From assembly GCA_019187665.1 (NCBI GenBank), contig JABARH010000019.1, forward strand, positions 1 to 64,000: a stretch of DNA of 64,000 nt, given 5' to 3'. The position numbers were made by a program, and so were the translations under genes. Origin of the DNA: Anaerolineales bacterium (GTDB lineage Bacteria > Chloroflexota > Anaerolineae > Anaerolineales > Villigracilaceae). Positions 34,167 to 43,262 of the stretch are shown in pieces. Every line of letters starts with the position of its first letter. Position 1 is the stretch's first letter. The notes beneath the pieces are model-generated. The model searched no databases. It saw only the letters and a program-made list of their open reading frames with translations, and had not been told where the DNA came from.

Positions 34167-36134
34167 TTACTCATCTGGAATCAAGACCACAAAATCGCCC
34201 TCTGGAAATTCGGCGAGGATTTTGTACGAGCGCAGCATGGGCAGGCTGATGCGTTTGAGCCAGGCGTTGTTCTCCTCGCTGAAGGGCGAATCGTTCTCGC
34301 GCAATTGACCGGGCGGAATCGGCGCGATGATCAGGGCGTATTTGTGCGCGGCAACGTCGGCGCGGAATTGATCTATCATCGGACGATAATTTGTGATGGC
34401 GTATTCCATCAGATCAATGTTATCGTATTCGCGGACAAGCGGGACGCCGCTGATGAGGTTGTAGGTCAGCAGGTGACGCTGGGTGATGAAGAGCACGGAA
34501 CCGCCGCCGTCTGTGGTTTCGTCCACAAGTTGTTGCAGTTTCGCAAGCGATTCTACGTGACGGTTTGTGGATGGAAGCGCGGGCGTGACTGCGTTGGAGG
34601 TGAAGACGGTCACAGCCAGGACGGCGAGGGAAAGAGTGAGGGGAGAGATCAGAGTCGGTGAGGGCGAAGCCGCTGTCCCTTCGGGGGTGAAGCGTTGGAA
34701 GAGCAGGTAGAGTCCGATCGTGAGGTAGAGGACGGAGAAGCCGTCGAGATTGTGCAGGTTGTTCCCGCCGCCGATCTTCGCACTGACGATGATTCCGCCC
34801 GCGAGGAGAATCACAAGCATGGCGCCGAGTCCGAGGAGTCGAATCCAATGCCAGTTTTTGTAGTTGCGGAGGTGGGCGAGGAAGAAAAGGAACAGCGGCG
34901 TTGCCATGAGCAAGCCCGATGGGAGGATGCCCCAGGCGTTGAGCGAACTTGGGAAGAGGCGATACCAAAGCAGGTCTTGAATGAAGGAGGCATTGAACAT
35001 GGCGGGGTCTATGTGCGCGATGTGCATATACCAAAGGCGCGCGGCGTAGGCGGTGGCGAGACCGAGGACGGTGTAGAGCGCGGGCGGGATGAGATAGCGG
35101 AGGATGGATTTATTGGCGGGGACTTCGAGCAGGTAGAGTGCGATGGTCAGCATGGCTGGGATGGGAAGCCAGTTAATGCGGCTGATGCCCGCCCAAAACG
35201 AAGCGGCGAGCAGTGCCAGGATGGATGGGATGGGTTTGCGGGAATCGTAAAATGCAAGGACGGGCATTGCGGCGGGAAGCAAGTAAAAATAGACCGGACC
35301 TTGCAGGAGGAAAAGAGTTCCCCAAAAAAAAAGCGCGAGCCACAGAATGCGATTCTGTTTTGCAACAGCGAGGCGGCGCAGAAGGAGCGCGACGGTGATG
35401 GCAGGCATGAGGAAGCGCAGGATGTATTCCCAAACGCGTTGCAGAGTCAGCGACGGGGTTAGAAGCAGAAGCGGGACGACTTCCACCACGTAGCGGCTGA
35501 GGTCCTGGTAAAACGGAGGCAGGAAAATTCCGTAATAGCGTTCGGAGAGCAGGAGCGAGGCGTGATAGTAGCGCGTCGCTTCAGACCAGCCGATGGAGTA
35601 TGGAGTCGGCGCGAGCATGAAGAGGTGGGATGCCAGGTTGTAGAGGGCGGTGAGGAGGAGGAGGGAGAAGAGCAGGGTTGGTAGTTGGCGGTTGGTGGTT
35701 GGTGGTTGACGGTTGGCGAGGAAGGATGAGGCGAGGAGACTGGTGAGCCACAAGACGAAAAAGCGGGTTGCGAGAGTTTGGAAGGAGGCGCGCCAGGGAC
35801 CGAGGAAGAGCAGGAGCATGAGCGCGGCGCTAAGGATAAAGCCGAAGAGGTTGAGGCGAGATGTGAGTTGCGAGATCGGAGATATGCGTTGTGCGATGCG
35901 CGATAACGCGGAGTCGCTGAGTCGCCACGCGGCGATACACATTGCGATGGCAACCGCACCCAGTGCAAAGACGAGCAGGGTCCGCCGCCAAAAAACAAAA
36001 AGCACGCCGTCTGCGCTGAGCTCGACGGCGAGGGCAAAGATCAGGAGGGCGGTGACGATGAGGACGAAGCGCGCGAACCAAATATCCGACGCGGGGGCGA
36101 GCCGCGCGCGGACGAGGGCGAGTCCGTCAGTCAT
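34167..36134 (-). CDS. Large polytopic membrane protein, unknown
   Basis: 655 residues with about 12 membrane helices over the first 500 residues and a soluble C-terminal tail of about 120 residues. The layout resembles GT-C glycosyltransferases, but I see no clear catalytic motif. Residues about 140-152 (ANRQPPT then TNRQLPT) come from a GGTTGGT heptamer array at 35680-35716, in a loop between helices. The start overlaps the stop of the third M42 gene by 8 nt. Confidence 0.7.
   Translation of the reverse strand: MTDGLALVRARLAPASDIWFARFVLIVTALLIFALAVELSADGVLFVFWRRTLLVFALGAVAIAMCIAAWRLSDSALSRIAQRISPISQLTSRLNLFGFILSAALMLLLFLGPWRASFQTLATRFFVLWLTSLLASSFLANRQPPTTNRQLPTLLFSLLLLTALYNLASHLFMLAPTPYSIGWSEATRYYHASLLLSERYYGIFLPPFYQDLSRYVVEVVPLLLLTPSLTLQRVWEYILRFLMPAITVALLLRRLAVAKQNRILWLALFFWGTLFLLQGPVYFYLLPAAMPVLAFYDSRKPIPSILALLAASFWAGISRINWLPIPAMLTIALYLLEVPANKSILRYLIPPALYTVLGLATAYAARLWYMHIAHIDPAMFNASFIQDLLWYRLFPSSLNAWGILPSGLLMATPLFLFFLAHLRNYKNWHWIRLLGLGAMLVILLAGGIIVSAKIGGGNNLHNLDGFSVLYLTIGLYLLFQRFTPEGTAASPSPTLISPLTLSLAVLAVTVFTSNAVTPALPSTNRHVESLAKLQQLVDETTDGGGSVLFITQRHLLTYNLISGVPLVREYDNIDLMEYAITNYRPMIDQFRADVAAHKYALIIAPIPPGQLRENDSPFSEENNAWLKRISLPMLRSYKILAEFPEGDFVVLIPDE
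35680..35716. repeat. In-frame heptamer array (GGTTGGT family)
   Basis: GGTTGGT, AGTTGGC, GGTTGGT, GGTTGGT, GGTTGAC and GGTTGGC. A sister of the array at 7587-7620. Confidence 0.75.
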
Positions 36135-37182
36135 CCCATGTCACCGTCTGCATGAAGTTGCGCGTGAGCATGGCGGAGAATGCGGTCAGCAATTTGGCGG
36201 CGCGTTCAATGTCGGCGAGGGAGACGAGTTCGACGGGGGTGTGCATGTAGCGCAGCGGGATGCTGAGGATGGCAGTGGGAATCCCCGCGCCGGTCAGCTG
36301 GATCAAGTCTGCTTCGGTGAATGATTCTTTCGGCATGGGTTCGATGGCGAAGGGAATCTCAATTTGTTTTGCAAGTTCTTTTAATGTTTTCAAGAGGAAT
36401 GGATGGACGGTCGGTCCCACGCCAAGTGTCGGACCGCCGCCGAGCGGAAAGGTCTCGTGACTTTTTCCATTGCCGTCCTCGCCGAAGGTCACATCCACGA
36501 TGATGGCGAGGTCCGGTTTCAGCGCAAAGGCCGAGGTGCCTCCGCCGGCGTAGGTTAATTCCTCCTGCACGGTGGCGGCGAACCATACATCCCAATCGTG
36601 GCGTACAAGTTGCAATTCTTCCATCGCAAGAGTCAAGGCGGCGATGGAGGCGCGGTTGTCGAGCGAATGCCCGCTGATGATTCCGCCGCGCATTTCAAGC
36701 GGCTCTGTCGCAAATGAGATCAAGTCGCCGGGGCGCACGAGTTGGGCAAGGCGTTTGGGCGGCAGGCCCACGTCCACGCGCAGGTCGTCGAAGGTGACGG
36801 CAGATTTGGGATCCGCGCGGAACGAGGGCGGGAGCGGGACGACGATTCCACGCAGAGGTTCGCGTCCATGCACGATCACGCTCTGGCTGGGAAGGACGCG
36901 CGCATCCACGTGTCCGACCGGGCTGAGGGTCAGGAATCCGTCTGCCACGCCGGCCACCATCATGCCGATGGCGTCCATGTGCGCGGAGATGAGCAATTTG
37001 GGGCGCGGCTGGAATCCGTCGCCGTCGGAAAGCGCATGCACCGATCCGAGGCGCGTGCGCTGTGTTCTGTCGGCGATGGTTTTCCATTTCGCTTCGATCA
37101 GGCTGGCGACGGGCGCTTCGTGTCCCGTCAAGCCGGGAGCGGAGAGCAGGGATTTCAGAAAGGGGAGGATGTCTTCTGTCAT
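36127..37182 (-). CDS. M42 family aminopeptidase (third of three)
   Basis: 351 residues. ISAHMDAIGMMV, HSLDNRASIAAL and TVQEELTYAGGG hold the expected metal ligands and the catalytic Glu pair; the last His is in PLRYMHTPVELV. It diverges from the other two (EELTYAGG where they have EEVGxRGA), so it is likely a distinct subgroup and not a recent duplicate. It overlaps the membrane protein gene by 8 nt. Confidence 0.9.
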   Translation of the reverse strand: MTEDILPFLKSLLSAPGLTGHEAPVASLIEAKWKTIADRTQRTRLGSVHALSDGDGFQPRPKLLISAHMDAIGMMVAGVADGFLTLSPVGHVDARVLPSQSVIVHGREPLRGIVVPLPPSFRADPKSAVTFDDLRVDVGLPPKRLAQLVRPGDLISFATEPLEMRGGIISGHSLDNRASIAALTLAMEELQLVRHDWDVWFAATVQEELTYAGGGTSAFALKPDLAIIVDVTFGEDGNGKSHETFPLGGGPTLGVGPTVHPFLLKTLKELAKQIEIPFAIEPMPKESFTEADLIQLTGAGIPTAILSIPLRYMHTPVELVSLADIERAAKLLTAFSAMLTRNFMQTVTWDD

Positions 37183-37194
37183 GCAGGCGCAATC

Positions 37195-37713
37195 TTAAGG
37201 AGGCGTATTCGTGGCGCTGGGCGTCGGCGAAGGCGTGGCTGTGAATGTCGCGGTGGTTGTCGCGGTGGCCGTTGTGGTGGCCGTCGGCGATGATGTGAAA
37301 GTGGGCGTGGCAGTGTTGGTCGGCGAGGGCGTGATGGTGAAGGTGGCGCTCGGCGTGAAGGTGAAGGTAAAAGTCGGTGTGAGCGAGGCGGTCCAGGTGG
37401 CGGTGGGTGTATTGGTCAGCGTAGGCGGCAGAAAGGGCGTGGGGCTGATGGTGGACGTAAAGGTGGTCGAAGGTGTAATACCGGGGAAAAGGGTGAGCGT
37501 CAGGCCGATGGGAGTGAGGCTGGGCGTGAGCGTGACCGGGGCCGGTGTGAACGTCTCGGTTCGCGCGACGGGTGACTGGGTCGGCGTTGGGAAGTTTGAT
37601 CCGGGGGCCAGCGCGATCACCGCCCAGGCCAGGCAGTAGCAGGGAATCGTGGCAAGGATGACCGTGGTGAGGGTCAATCGCCTGCGGGCGCGGACTTCGC
37701 TGCGGTCTTCCAT
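37195..37713 (-). CDS. Membrane-anchored Pro/Thr-rich protein
   Basis: 172 residues. A short basic N terminus is followed by one membrane helix (about 15-36) and 130 residues of low-complexity Thr/Pro/Ser repeats (TPSPTNTATPTFT-like). It has no globular domain, so it is probably a cell-wall stalk or a truncated surface protein. The repeats could be O-glycosylated (inference). It lies 12 nt before the third M42 gene, in the same direction. Confidence 0.65.
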   Translation of the reverse strand: MEDRSEVRARRRLTLTTVILATIPCYCLAWAVIALAPGSNFPTPTQSPVARTETFTPAPVTLTPSLTPIGLTLTLFPGITPSTTFTSTISPTPFLPPTLTNTPTATWTASLTPTFTFTFTPSATFTITPSPTNTATPTFTSSPTATTTATATTTATFTATPSPTPSATNTPP

Positions 37714-37735
37714 GCGGGCGATGATAACATGATTT

Positions 37736-37779
37736 GAGGTGTCAGGTGTCAGGTGTCAGGTGTCAGGTGTCAGGTGTCA
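37736..37779. repeat. Intergenic heptamer array (GACACCT family)
   Basis: Six perfect AGGTGTC units between the divergent PT-rich protein and sbcC genes. Confidence 0.85.
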
Positions 37780-37805
37780 CGCATCACCTACCTCCTCCCG
37801 CAAGG

Positions 37806-37811
37806 TATAAT
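37806..37811 (+). promoter_or_regulatory. -10 box 7 nt before the sbcC start
   Basis: TATAAT with a 7-nt spacer to ATG at 37819 and no Shine-Dalgarno sequence. This supports 37819 over the in-frame ATG at 37753, which lies in the array. Confidence 0.6.
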
Positions 37812-37818
37812 CCAATCA

Positions 37819-39963
37819 ATGATTCCCATCAATCTCAATATCTCTGGTTTTCTTTCGTATCGCGAGCGCGTCGAATTGGATTTTGAGACGTTTCACCTGG
37901 CGTGTATTTCTGGGCAGAACGGCGCGGGGAAGTCGTCGCTGCTGGATGCGATCACGTGGGCGTTATTCGGCGAGGCGCGCGGCAAGGATAAAGATTCGCT
38001 GATCAATTTGCAGTCTGAGGCGGCAGAGGTGGCGCTGACCTTTGCCTACGAGGGCAATCTCTATCGCGTGCAGCGAACGGCGCCGCGCGGCAAAACGACC
38101 GTGCTGGAGTTTCAGATCGCCGATATTCGGGAGCCGATATTCGATAGTTCGGAAAATCGAAGTTCGAATATCGAATTATCGAATACCAAATTATCGAATA
38201 CCGAATTATCGAATCCGGTCGCCTGGCGCCCGCTCACGGAAAAGTCGGCGCGCGAGACTCAGCGCCGTATTGAGCAGACACTGCGGCTGGATTATGACAC
38301 CTTTGTCAACGCGTCTTTCTTTTTGCAGGGCAAAGCCGATGAGTTTACGCAGAAAAAAGCGGGCGAGCGTAAAACCATCCTGTCGAGCATCCTCGGTTTG
38401 GAAATTTGGGAGGCATACAAGGAGCGCGCCGCCAGCCGCCGCAAGGAGATCGAAACAGAGATGGCGGGCATTGATCGCAGCATCGCGGATATTGACGCGG
38501 AACTTTTGGAGGAGGACGCGCGCAAGCAAAAATTAAAATCGCTCGAATCGGAGTTGAAGCAACTGGCCGCGGCGCGCAAGGCGCAGGAATCTGCGCTGGA
38601 GAGTATTCGCAAGGCGGCCGCGTCGCTGGATCGTGAACTGGCGGCGGAGAAGGCGCGGCTGGAGGAGGAGAGACGGGGGTTGAGGGAACAGTCATCAGTG
38701 ATCAGTGATCAGTCATCAGTGATCAGCGGGTTAATGAAGCAAATTGAGACATCCAGGAAATTATTGGCGGAGGCAGAAGAGAATCTGGCGAAACGCGGGG
38801 ATACAGGGGACCGTCGCAGTGCGGGGCGCGAGGAGCAGGCGACGCTGAAGGCTGAGAACGATCTGCGTAAACTCGAGATGGACGAACTCAAAGCGCGCAT
38901 TGACCAGTTGGAATCTGCCGAGGGCGCGACCTGTCCATTATGCGGACAGGAATTGAGCGAGGCGCATCGCAAGTCCACGTTGAAACAGTTGAAAGCGGAG
39001 GGCAAGGAGAATGGCGACCGCTTCCGCGCTAATGCGGCTCGCATGAGCGAACTTGCCAAAGAGATCACAGAGACTGAATCGCAGTTGACGAAACTCGCCA
39101 GCGCGGAACGGGAGCGGTTGATGCAGTCCAATTCCGTCACGCAGTTGACCGAGCGGATCGAGTTGCTCAAGGCGGCGGAGGCGAGTTGGCTGTCCACGGG
39201 AGCGCCCCGCTTGAAGGAGGTTGAGGCGGTTTTGTCCAGCGAAAAATACGCGGCAGAGGTCAAGCAGCCGTCTATTAATCTCGAAGATGCCGAGCGGTCG
39301 CTGCTCGAATTGCAGGAGCAGGAAAATAAAAAAAATCAGGAAGTGGGCGGCGCGCGTCAACGGGTGGAGGTGCTGGACGCGCTGCGGGCGCGCAAGCAGA
39401 GCCTTGCGGCGGAACGCGCAGATCGGGCGCGGGGCGTTATGCGTCACCGCACGCTGGAAAAAGCCTTTGGCAAGGACGGAGTCCCGGCGCTGTTGATCGA
39501 GCAGGCGCTTCCGCAGATCGAAACGAAAGCCAACGACCTGCTCGACCGGCTGAGCGCTGGTCAAATGTCAATTCGTTTCGCGACGCAGGCTGAATATAAA
39601 GCCAGAAACCGCGACGACCTGAAAGAGACGCTCGATATTTTGATCAGCGATGGCGCGGGTCTGCGCGATTACGAAATGTTCAGCGGCGGCGAGCGCTTCC
39701 GCGTGGACTTTGCGATCCGCCTCGCGCTCTCCGAAATTTTGACCCAGCGTAAAGGCGCGCGCCTGCAAACGCTGGTCATTGACGAAGGCTTCGGCTCGCA
39801 GGATGCGCAGGGACGGCAGAGACTGATTGAGGCGATCAATTTGATCAAGCATGACTTCGCGAAGATCCTGGTCATCACACATTTGGATGAATTGAAGGAC
39901 GCGTTCTCCACGCGGATCGAGGTGGAGAAGACGGAGCGAGGGTCAACGGTGAGGGTGATCTAG
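37819..39963 (+). CDS. sbcC: SbcC/Rad50-type SMC nuclease ATPase
   Basis: 714 residues. The ATPase subunit of a Rad50-Mre11-like DNA-end processing complex. The N-terminal Walker A is GQNGAGKSS (about 33-41). A long coiled coil is interrupted by the zinc hook CPLCG (about 372). The C-terminal signature is FSGGERFRVDFAIRLA, and Walker B is VIDEGFGSQD. Two heptamer arrays are inserted in frame, at residues about 104-133 (TTCGATA family, in the N-terminal ATPase lobe) and 290-304 (GATCAGT family, in the first coiled coil). No sbcD nuclease gene is adjacent. Confidence 0.92.
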   Translation: MIPINLNISGFLSYRERVELDFETFHLACISGQNGAGKSSLLDAITWALFGEARGKDKDSLINLQSEAAEVALTFAYEGNLYRVQRTAPRGKTTVLEFQIADIREPIFDSSENRSSNIELSNTKLSNTELSNPVAWRPLTEKSARETQRRIEQTLRLDYDTFVNASFFLQGKADEFTQKKAGERKTILSSILGLEIWEAYKERAASRRKEIETEMAGIDRSIADIDAELLEEDARKQKLKSLESELKQLAAARKAQESALESIRKAAASLDRELAAEKARLEEERRGLREQSSVISDQSSVISGLMKQIETSRKLLAEAEENLAKRGDTGDRRSAGREEQATLKAENDLRKLEMDELKARIDQLESAEGATCPLCGQELSEAHRKSTLKQLKAEGKENGDRFRANAARMSELAKEITETESQLTKLASAERERLMQSNSVTQLTERIELLKAAEASWLSTGAPRLKEVEAVLSSEKYAAEVKQPSINLEDAERSLLELQEQENKKNQEVGGARQRVEVLDALRARKQSLAAERADRARGVMRHRTLEKAFGKDGVPALLIEQALPQIETKANDLLDRLSAGQMSIRFATQAEYKARNRDDLKETLDILISDGAGLRDYEMFSGGERFRVDFAIRLALSEILTQRKGARLQTLVIDEGFGSQDAQGRQRLIEAINLIKHDFAKILVITHLDELKDAFSTRIEVEKTERGSTVRVI
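38127..38217. repeat. In-frame heptamer array 1 in sbcC
   Basis: About 13 degenerate TTCGATA/TATCGAA units that encode a seven-residue repeat of the IELSNTK type. Confidence 0.85.
38687..38730. repeat. In-frame heptamer array 2 in sbcC
   Basis: Units AGTCATC and AGTGATC, about five, encoding SSVISDQSSVIS. The same unit is in the intergenic array at 58773-58857 and at the avd breakpoint (62371-62396). Confidence 0.85.
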
Positions 39964-40057
39964 GAACCGTGCGGTGCGGCGGCGCCCGGTGTCCAAAATA
40001 GTTTTCATAAATGAAATTATTTGTTACACTGTGGGTAATCAACCAAGGAGCCGTCCA

Positions 40058-40510
40058 ATGAAACGAATATTGATTTCTCTGCTGGCAATTGCACTGCTGA
40101 CCGCGTGCGCCGGGCCGCGCGCCATCGAAGTGAAAAACCCCTGGGCGCGCGCGGCGCTGACGGGGGAGAACAGCGCAGTCTATTTTGAGATTCGCAACGG
40201 TTTGAGCGAAGCCGACGAAGTGATCGGCGTTTCGTCGGAAGTCGCGGAGGCGGTGGAGGTGCATTTCAGCTCGCTGAACGCAGACGGCGTGATGCAAATG
40301 AAGAGGCAGGATTCTGTCCCGCTGGAGGCGGGCGCGGAGGTGACCTTTGCCCCCGGCGGACTTCATGTCATGCTCATCGGCCTCGTGCGCGACCTGAACG
40401 CGGGCGACTCATTTTCGCTGACCCTGCATTTCAAGCATCACGCCGATCTCACGCTGGCGGTCACCGTGCAGGGGATGGAAGGCATGGATATGCCCGGCCA
40501 CGCGCCGTAA
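40058..40510 (+). CDS. PCu(A)C-type periplasmic copper chaperone (lipoprotein)
   Basis: 150 residues. This family delivers Cu(I) to the CuA centre of cytochrome oxidase. Residues 1-15 form a lipoprotein signal peptide ending in LTAC. The domain starts with IEVKNPWARAA. Copper ligands His and Met are in VEVHFSSLNADGVMQM and GGLHVMLIG. The C terminus is Met/His-rich (GMEGMDMPGHAP). The start has AAGGAG upstream. A terminator follows, then nrfH. No oxidase gene is in the window. Confidence 0.9.
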   Translation: MKRILISLLAIALLTACAGPRAIEVKNPWARAALTGENSAVYFEIRNGLSEADEVIGVSSEVAEAVEVHFSSLNADGVMQMKRQDSVPLEAGAEVTFAPGGLHVMLIGLVRDLNAGDSFSLTLHFKHHADLTLAVTVQGMEGMDMPGHAP

Positions 40511-40529
40511 ACCGTCGCTGTCCATCTCG

Positions 40530-40562
40530 CCCCGCCGCTCGAATGAGCAGGCGGGGTTTTTT
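40530..40562 (+). terminator. Rho-independent terminator
   Basis: Stem CCCCGCCGCTC / GAGCAGGCGGGG (one bulge) with tetraloop GAAT and six T. Confidence 0.9.
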
Positions 40563-40673
40563 CATGCCGCGGCGGGGGACAAATGTATGAAGTACTGCGG
40601 ATGAATGTCACAGGCCTGAACTTCGGAAATTTGATATAGTCAACGCAGGCGCGATCGCCTTCGGAAACCGACC

Positions 40674-41174
40674 ATGAAAAATTTTCCACTCTCCCTGCCT
40701 GTCCTGGCCGCCCTGGCCTGCTTCGGTCTTGCCATGGGAGTTTTTGTGTGGACCTCCGACGCTCTGGCCTACGCGGGGACGCGCGCCGAGACCTGCAACA
40801 ACTGTCATGTGATGCACCCGATGTACGAAAACTATTATCATGCCGCGCATGAGCAATGGGCGGAGTGCGCCGACTGTCACCTGCCGCACGAAAATGTTTT
40901 TTCGTATTATTTCGAAAAGGGGCGGCAGGGTATGCACGATGTCTATGTCTTTAGTACGGGGGCGACGCCCGAACTGATCCGCGCCAACGAACATTCGCAG
41001 GAGATCATCCAGGGCAATTGCATCCGCTGTCACAACGAGACGGTCGAGACGGTGATGATGGGGCCGCAGCCCTACGACCGCAACTGCTGGGACTGCCACC
41101 GCGCGGTGTCGCACGGCGAACGCGGCCTGTCCACTTCGCCGTATCAGGATTCGTCGCTCTATCCTGTGAAATGA
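40674..41174 (+). CDS. nrfH: Cytochrome c nitrite reductase small subunit NrfH
   Basis: 166 residues. A membrane tetraheme cytochrome c of the NapC/NirT family that passes quinol electrons to NrfA. One N-terminal membrane helix (about 7-30) is followed by four heme motifs: CNNCH (41-45), CADCH (65-69), CIRCH and CWDCH. Met after the first motif (CNNCHVM) matches the unusual Met ligation of heme 1 in NrfH. TATAGT at 40635-40640 is a possible -10. It lies 17 nt before nrfA. Confidence 0.95.
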   Translation: MKNFPLSLPVLAALACFGLAMGVFVWTSDALAYAGTRAETCNNCHVMHPMYENYYHAAHEQWAECADCHLPHENVFSYYFEKGRQGMHDVYVFSTGATPELIRANEHSQEIIQGNCIRCHNETVETVMMGPQPYDRNCWDCHRAVSHGERGLSTSPYQDSSLYPVK

Positions 41175-41191
41175 ATTTGAGGAGAATCATC

Positions 41192-42523
41192 ATGCAAAAA
41201 TATTCCACCATCCTGCTGGTCGGCGTCGTTGTGATTCTGGCCGCAACCCTGGCGGGCGTTCTTGTCTTTATGAAGAACAATCCCGCGCAGGAGCGCGCGC
41301 TCCTGCCTCTGGTCGAGATCGCGCCGATGGAGCCTGATTCTGCCAAATGGGGGGTCAATTTTCCCAGCCAATGGAATTCCCTCCAGAAAACGGAAACGAA
41401 CAACATAGACACCGCCTACGCGGGTTCCTCCGCCTTCTCGTGGCTGGAACGCGACCCGCGCCAGGTGATCCTGTTCGCGGGCTATCCCTTCAGCAAGGAT
41501 TACAACGATGATCGCGGTCACATGAACGCGCTGGAAGATGTGCGCGCGACCAAACGCCTCAACCTTAACGACGAAGATCCCAAGCGCACGCCCGCCACCT
41601 GCTATTCCTGCAAAAGCAGCAACAACCCCGGCCTGTGGGAGGAAATGGGCATGGCCGAATATGACGCCATGTCGTTCAACGAGATGACGCCGAACATCAA
41701 TAACGCCATCGGTTGTTCCAACTGCCATGAGGCCGGGACAATGCGCCTGATCGTCACCAACCCCGCGCTGAATGAGGCGCTTGAGGCACAGGGAAAAGAT
41801 TGGACGACCTTCACGCGCCAGGAAATGCGGACGGTCGTGTGCGCCAACTGTCATGTGGAATATTACTTCGACGGCCCCGGCAAATATCTCACCTTCCCAT
41901 GGACCAACGGCACGCGCGTGGACCAGATCATTTCGTATTATGAGGAGGAAGGTTTCTCCGATTGGACCTACCCCGAGGCCGGCACGCCCATGCTCAAGGC
42001 GCAGCATCCCGAATATGAATTCTTCACAGCGGGCAGCACACACTACAACGCGGGCGTCTCCTGCGCCGATTGCCATATGCCCTATGTGCGCGACGGCGCG
42101 GCCAAGTATTCCAGCCACGACGTTCACAGCCCATTGATCAACCCCGAGCAAGCCTGCGGTCAGTGCCATACAGACGTGAACTATGTGGTCGGGCGCGTCG
42201 CTACCATTCAGGAACAGGTGGCCGTGACGAAGATCGCTGCCGAGGACGCCCTGATCGACGCGATCAACGCCATCCAACTCGCGGCGGCCAACCCCAACGC
42301 GGATGCGGCGCTGCTCGACCAGGCGCGCGCCCTGCATCGCAAGGCCCAGTTCATGTGGGACTTCCTCTCCGCCGAAAACTCGACCGGCTTCCACAACCCC
42401 GAGTACGCGCTCAAGATCTGCGCCGAGGCCACCAACCTGGCGCGCCAGGCGCAAATGCTGGCCGCGCAATCGGTCAACGACCCGTCGCTGCTGACAACAG
42501 GGACGTATTACACAACGCCATAA
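41192..42523 (+). CDS. nrfA: Ammonia-forming cytochrome c nitrite reductase NrfA
   Basis: 443 residues. The pentaheme catalytic subunit that reduces nitrite to ammonium with six electrons, in the periplasm. An uncleaved or cleavable N-terminal helix (about 5-27) is followed by the catalytic heme motif CYSCK (137-141, Lys-ligated) and four CxxCH motifs (CSNCH, CANCH, CADCH, CGQCH). HDVHSPL near the fourth heme gives a distal ligand. The start has GAGGAG upstream. With nrfH it makes dissimilatory nitrite reduction to ammonium. A strong terminator follows. Confidence 0.96.
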   Translation: MQKYSTILLVGVVVILAATLAGVLVFMKNNPAQERALLPLVEIAPMEPDSAKWGVNFPSQWNSLQKTETNNIDTAYAGSSAFSWLERDPRQVILFAGYPFSKDYNDDRGHMNALEDVRATKRLNLNDEDPKRTPATCYSCKSSNNPGLWEEMGMAEYDAMSFNEMTPNINNAIGCSNCHEAGTMRLIVTNPALNEALEAQGKDWTTFTRQEMRTVVCANCHVEYYFDGPGKYLTFPWTNGTRVDQIISYYEEEGFSDWTYPEAGTPMLKAQHPEYEFFTAGSTHYNAGVSCADCHMPYVRDGAAKYSSHDVHSPLINPEQACGQCHTDVNYVVGRVATIQEQVAVTKIAAEDALIDAINAIQLAAANPNADAALLDQARALHRKAQFMWDFLSAENSTGFHNPEYALKICAEATNLARQAQMLAAQSVNDPSLLTTGTYYTTP

Positions 42524-42540
42524 CCCATCCCGCTTCGAGT

Positions 42541-42582
42541 CGAAAACGGACAGTTGCAGCGCGGCTGTCCGTTTTCGTTTTG
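42541..42582 (+). terminator. Rho-independent terminator after nrfA
   Basis: A 13-bp perfect stem CGAAAACGGACAG / CTGTCCGTTTTCG with an 11-nt loop and TTTTG tail. Confidence 0.85.
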
Positions 42583-42632
42583 GGGAACTCTTTTGGGCGC
42601 GCTTCGTCTATTCTCAAAAGGAAAACCAACCC

Positions 42633-43079
42633 ATGAACAAACGCATCTTTTTATTCGTATTCCTGATCGCGGCCCTCGTTCTTTCCGCGTGCGGCGAAAA
42701 GTCTGCATTGGCAGAGCATCGCGATCAATGGAAGGCGCAAAATATCAACCATTATCGCTTCGAACTGACTATCTCCTGTTTCTGCCCGTTCTTCGAGGTG
42801 AATCCCGTCACTGTGGAAGTTCTGGATGGGAAGATCGTTTCGATGAGCGGCGCAGACGGCAAAGCGCTGTCCGATCCGTTCCGTTCCACTTTTGAGGAGG
42901 CGGGGACGGTCGAGGCCCTCTTTGATCTTGCCGGAGAGTATTTCAAAAGCGCCGACAAGATCGAGGTCACATATGACGCGGAGTACGGCTTTCCCGTTTC
43001 CATCGTTGTGGATCAGATCGAACTGGCGATGGACGATGAAATTACCTATCGCGTCGAAAATTTCACGCGGCTGCCTTAA
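42633..43079 (+). CDS. DUF6174 family lipoprotein
   Basis: 148 residues. Residues 1-20 are a lipoprotein signal peptide ending in LSAC. The domain has HYRFELTISCFCPFF, with the conserved Cys-x-Cys, and VTVEVLDGKIVSM, the DUF6174 pattern. The function is unknown. It is not clearly linked to nrf, because a terminator separates them. Confidence 0.8.
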   Translation: MNKRIFLFVFLIAALVLSACGEKSALAEHRDQWKAQNINHYRFELTISCFCPFFEVNPVTVEVLDGKIVSMSGADGKALSDPFRSTFEEAGTVEALFDLAGEYFKSADKIEVTYDAEYGFPVSIVVDQIELAMDDEITYRVENFTRLP

Positions 43080-43112
43080 AAAAACAGGCTGCATCGGCAG
43101 CCTGTTTTTTTC
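43078..43112 (+). terminator. Rho-independent terminator
   Basis: Stem ACAGGCTGC / GCAGCCTGT with loop ATCG, flanked by A and T runs, immediately after the DUF6174 gene. Confidence 0.9.
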
Positions 43113-43262
43113 TTAGCGGAACTTTTGCTTGTCCACAAGTCGGCGCAACCACGCCGGATATGCCTGGCAGATCACGGGCGTTTCCAGCGGAGAGCGCCTT
43201 TTACGCTCAAACCATTCGAACCAGTCAGCGTTCTCTAACGCTGGATGAGGCGCCAGGTCTGA

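Noticed and set aside
43116..43262. Small gene between the DUF6174 and Crp genes
   Set aside because: Only a terminator and a fragment of a dispersed repeat; no supported frame.
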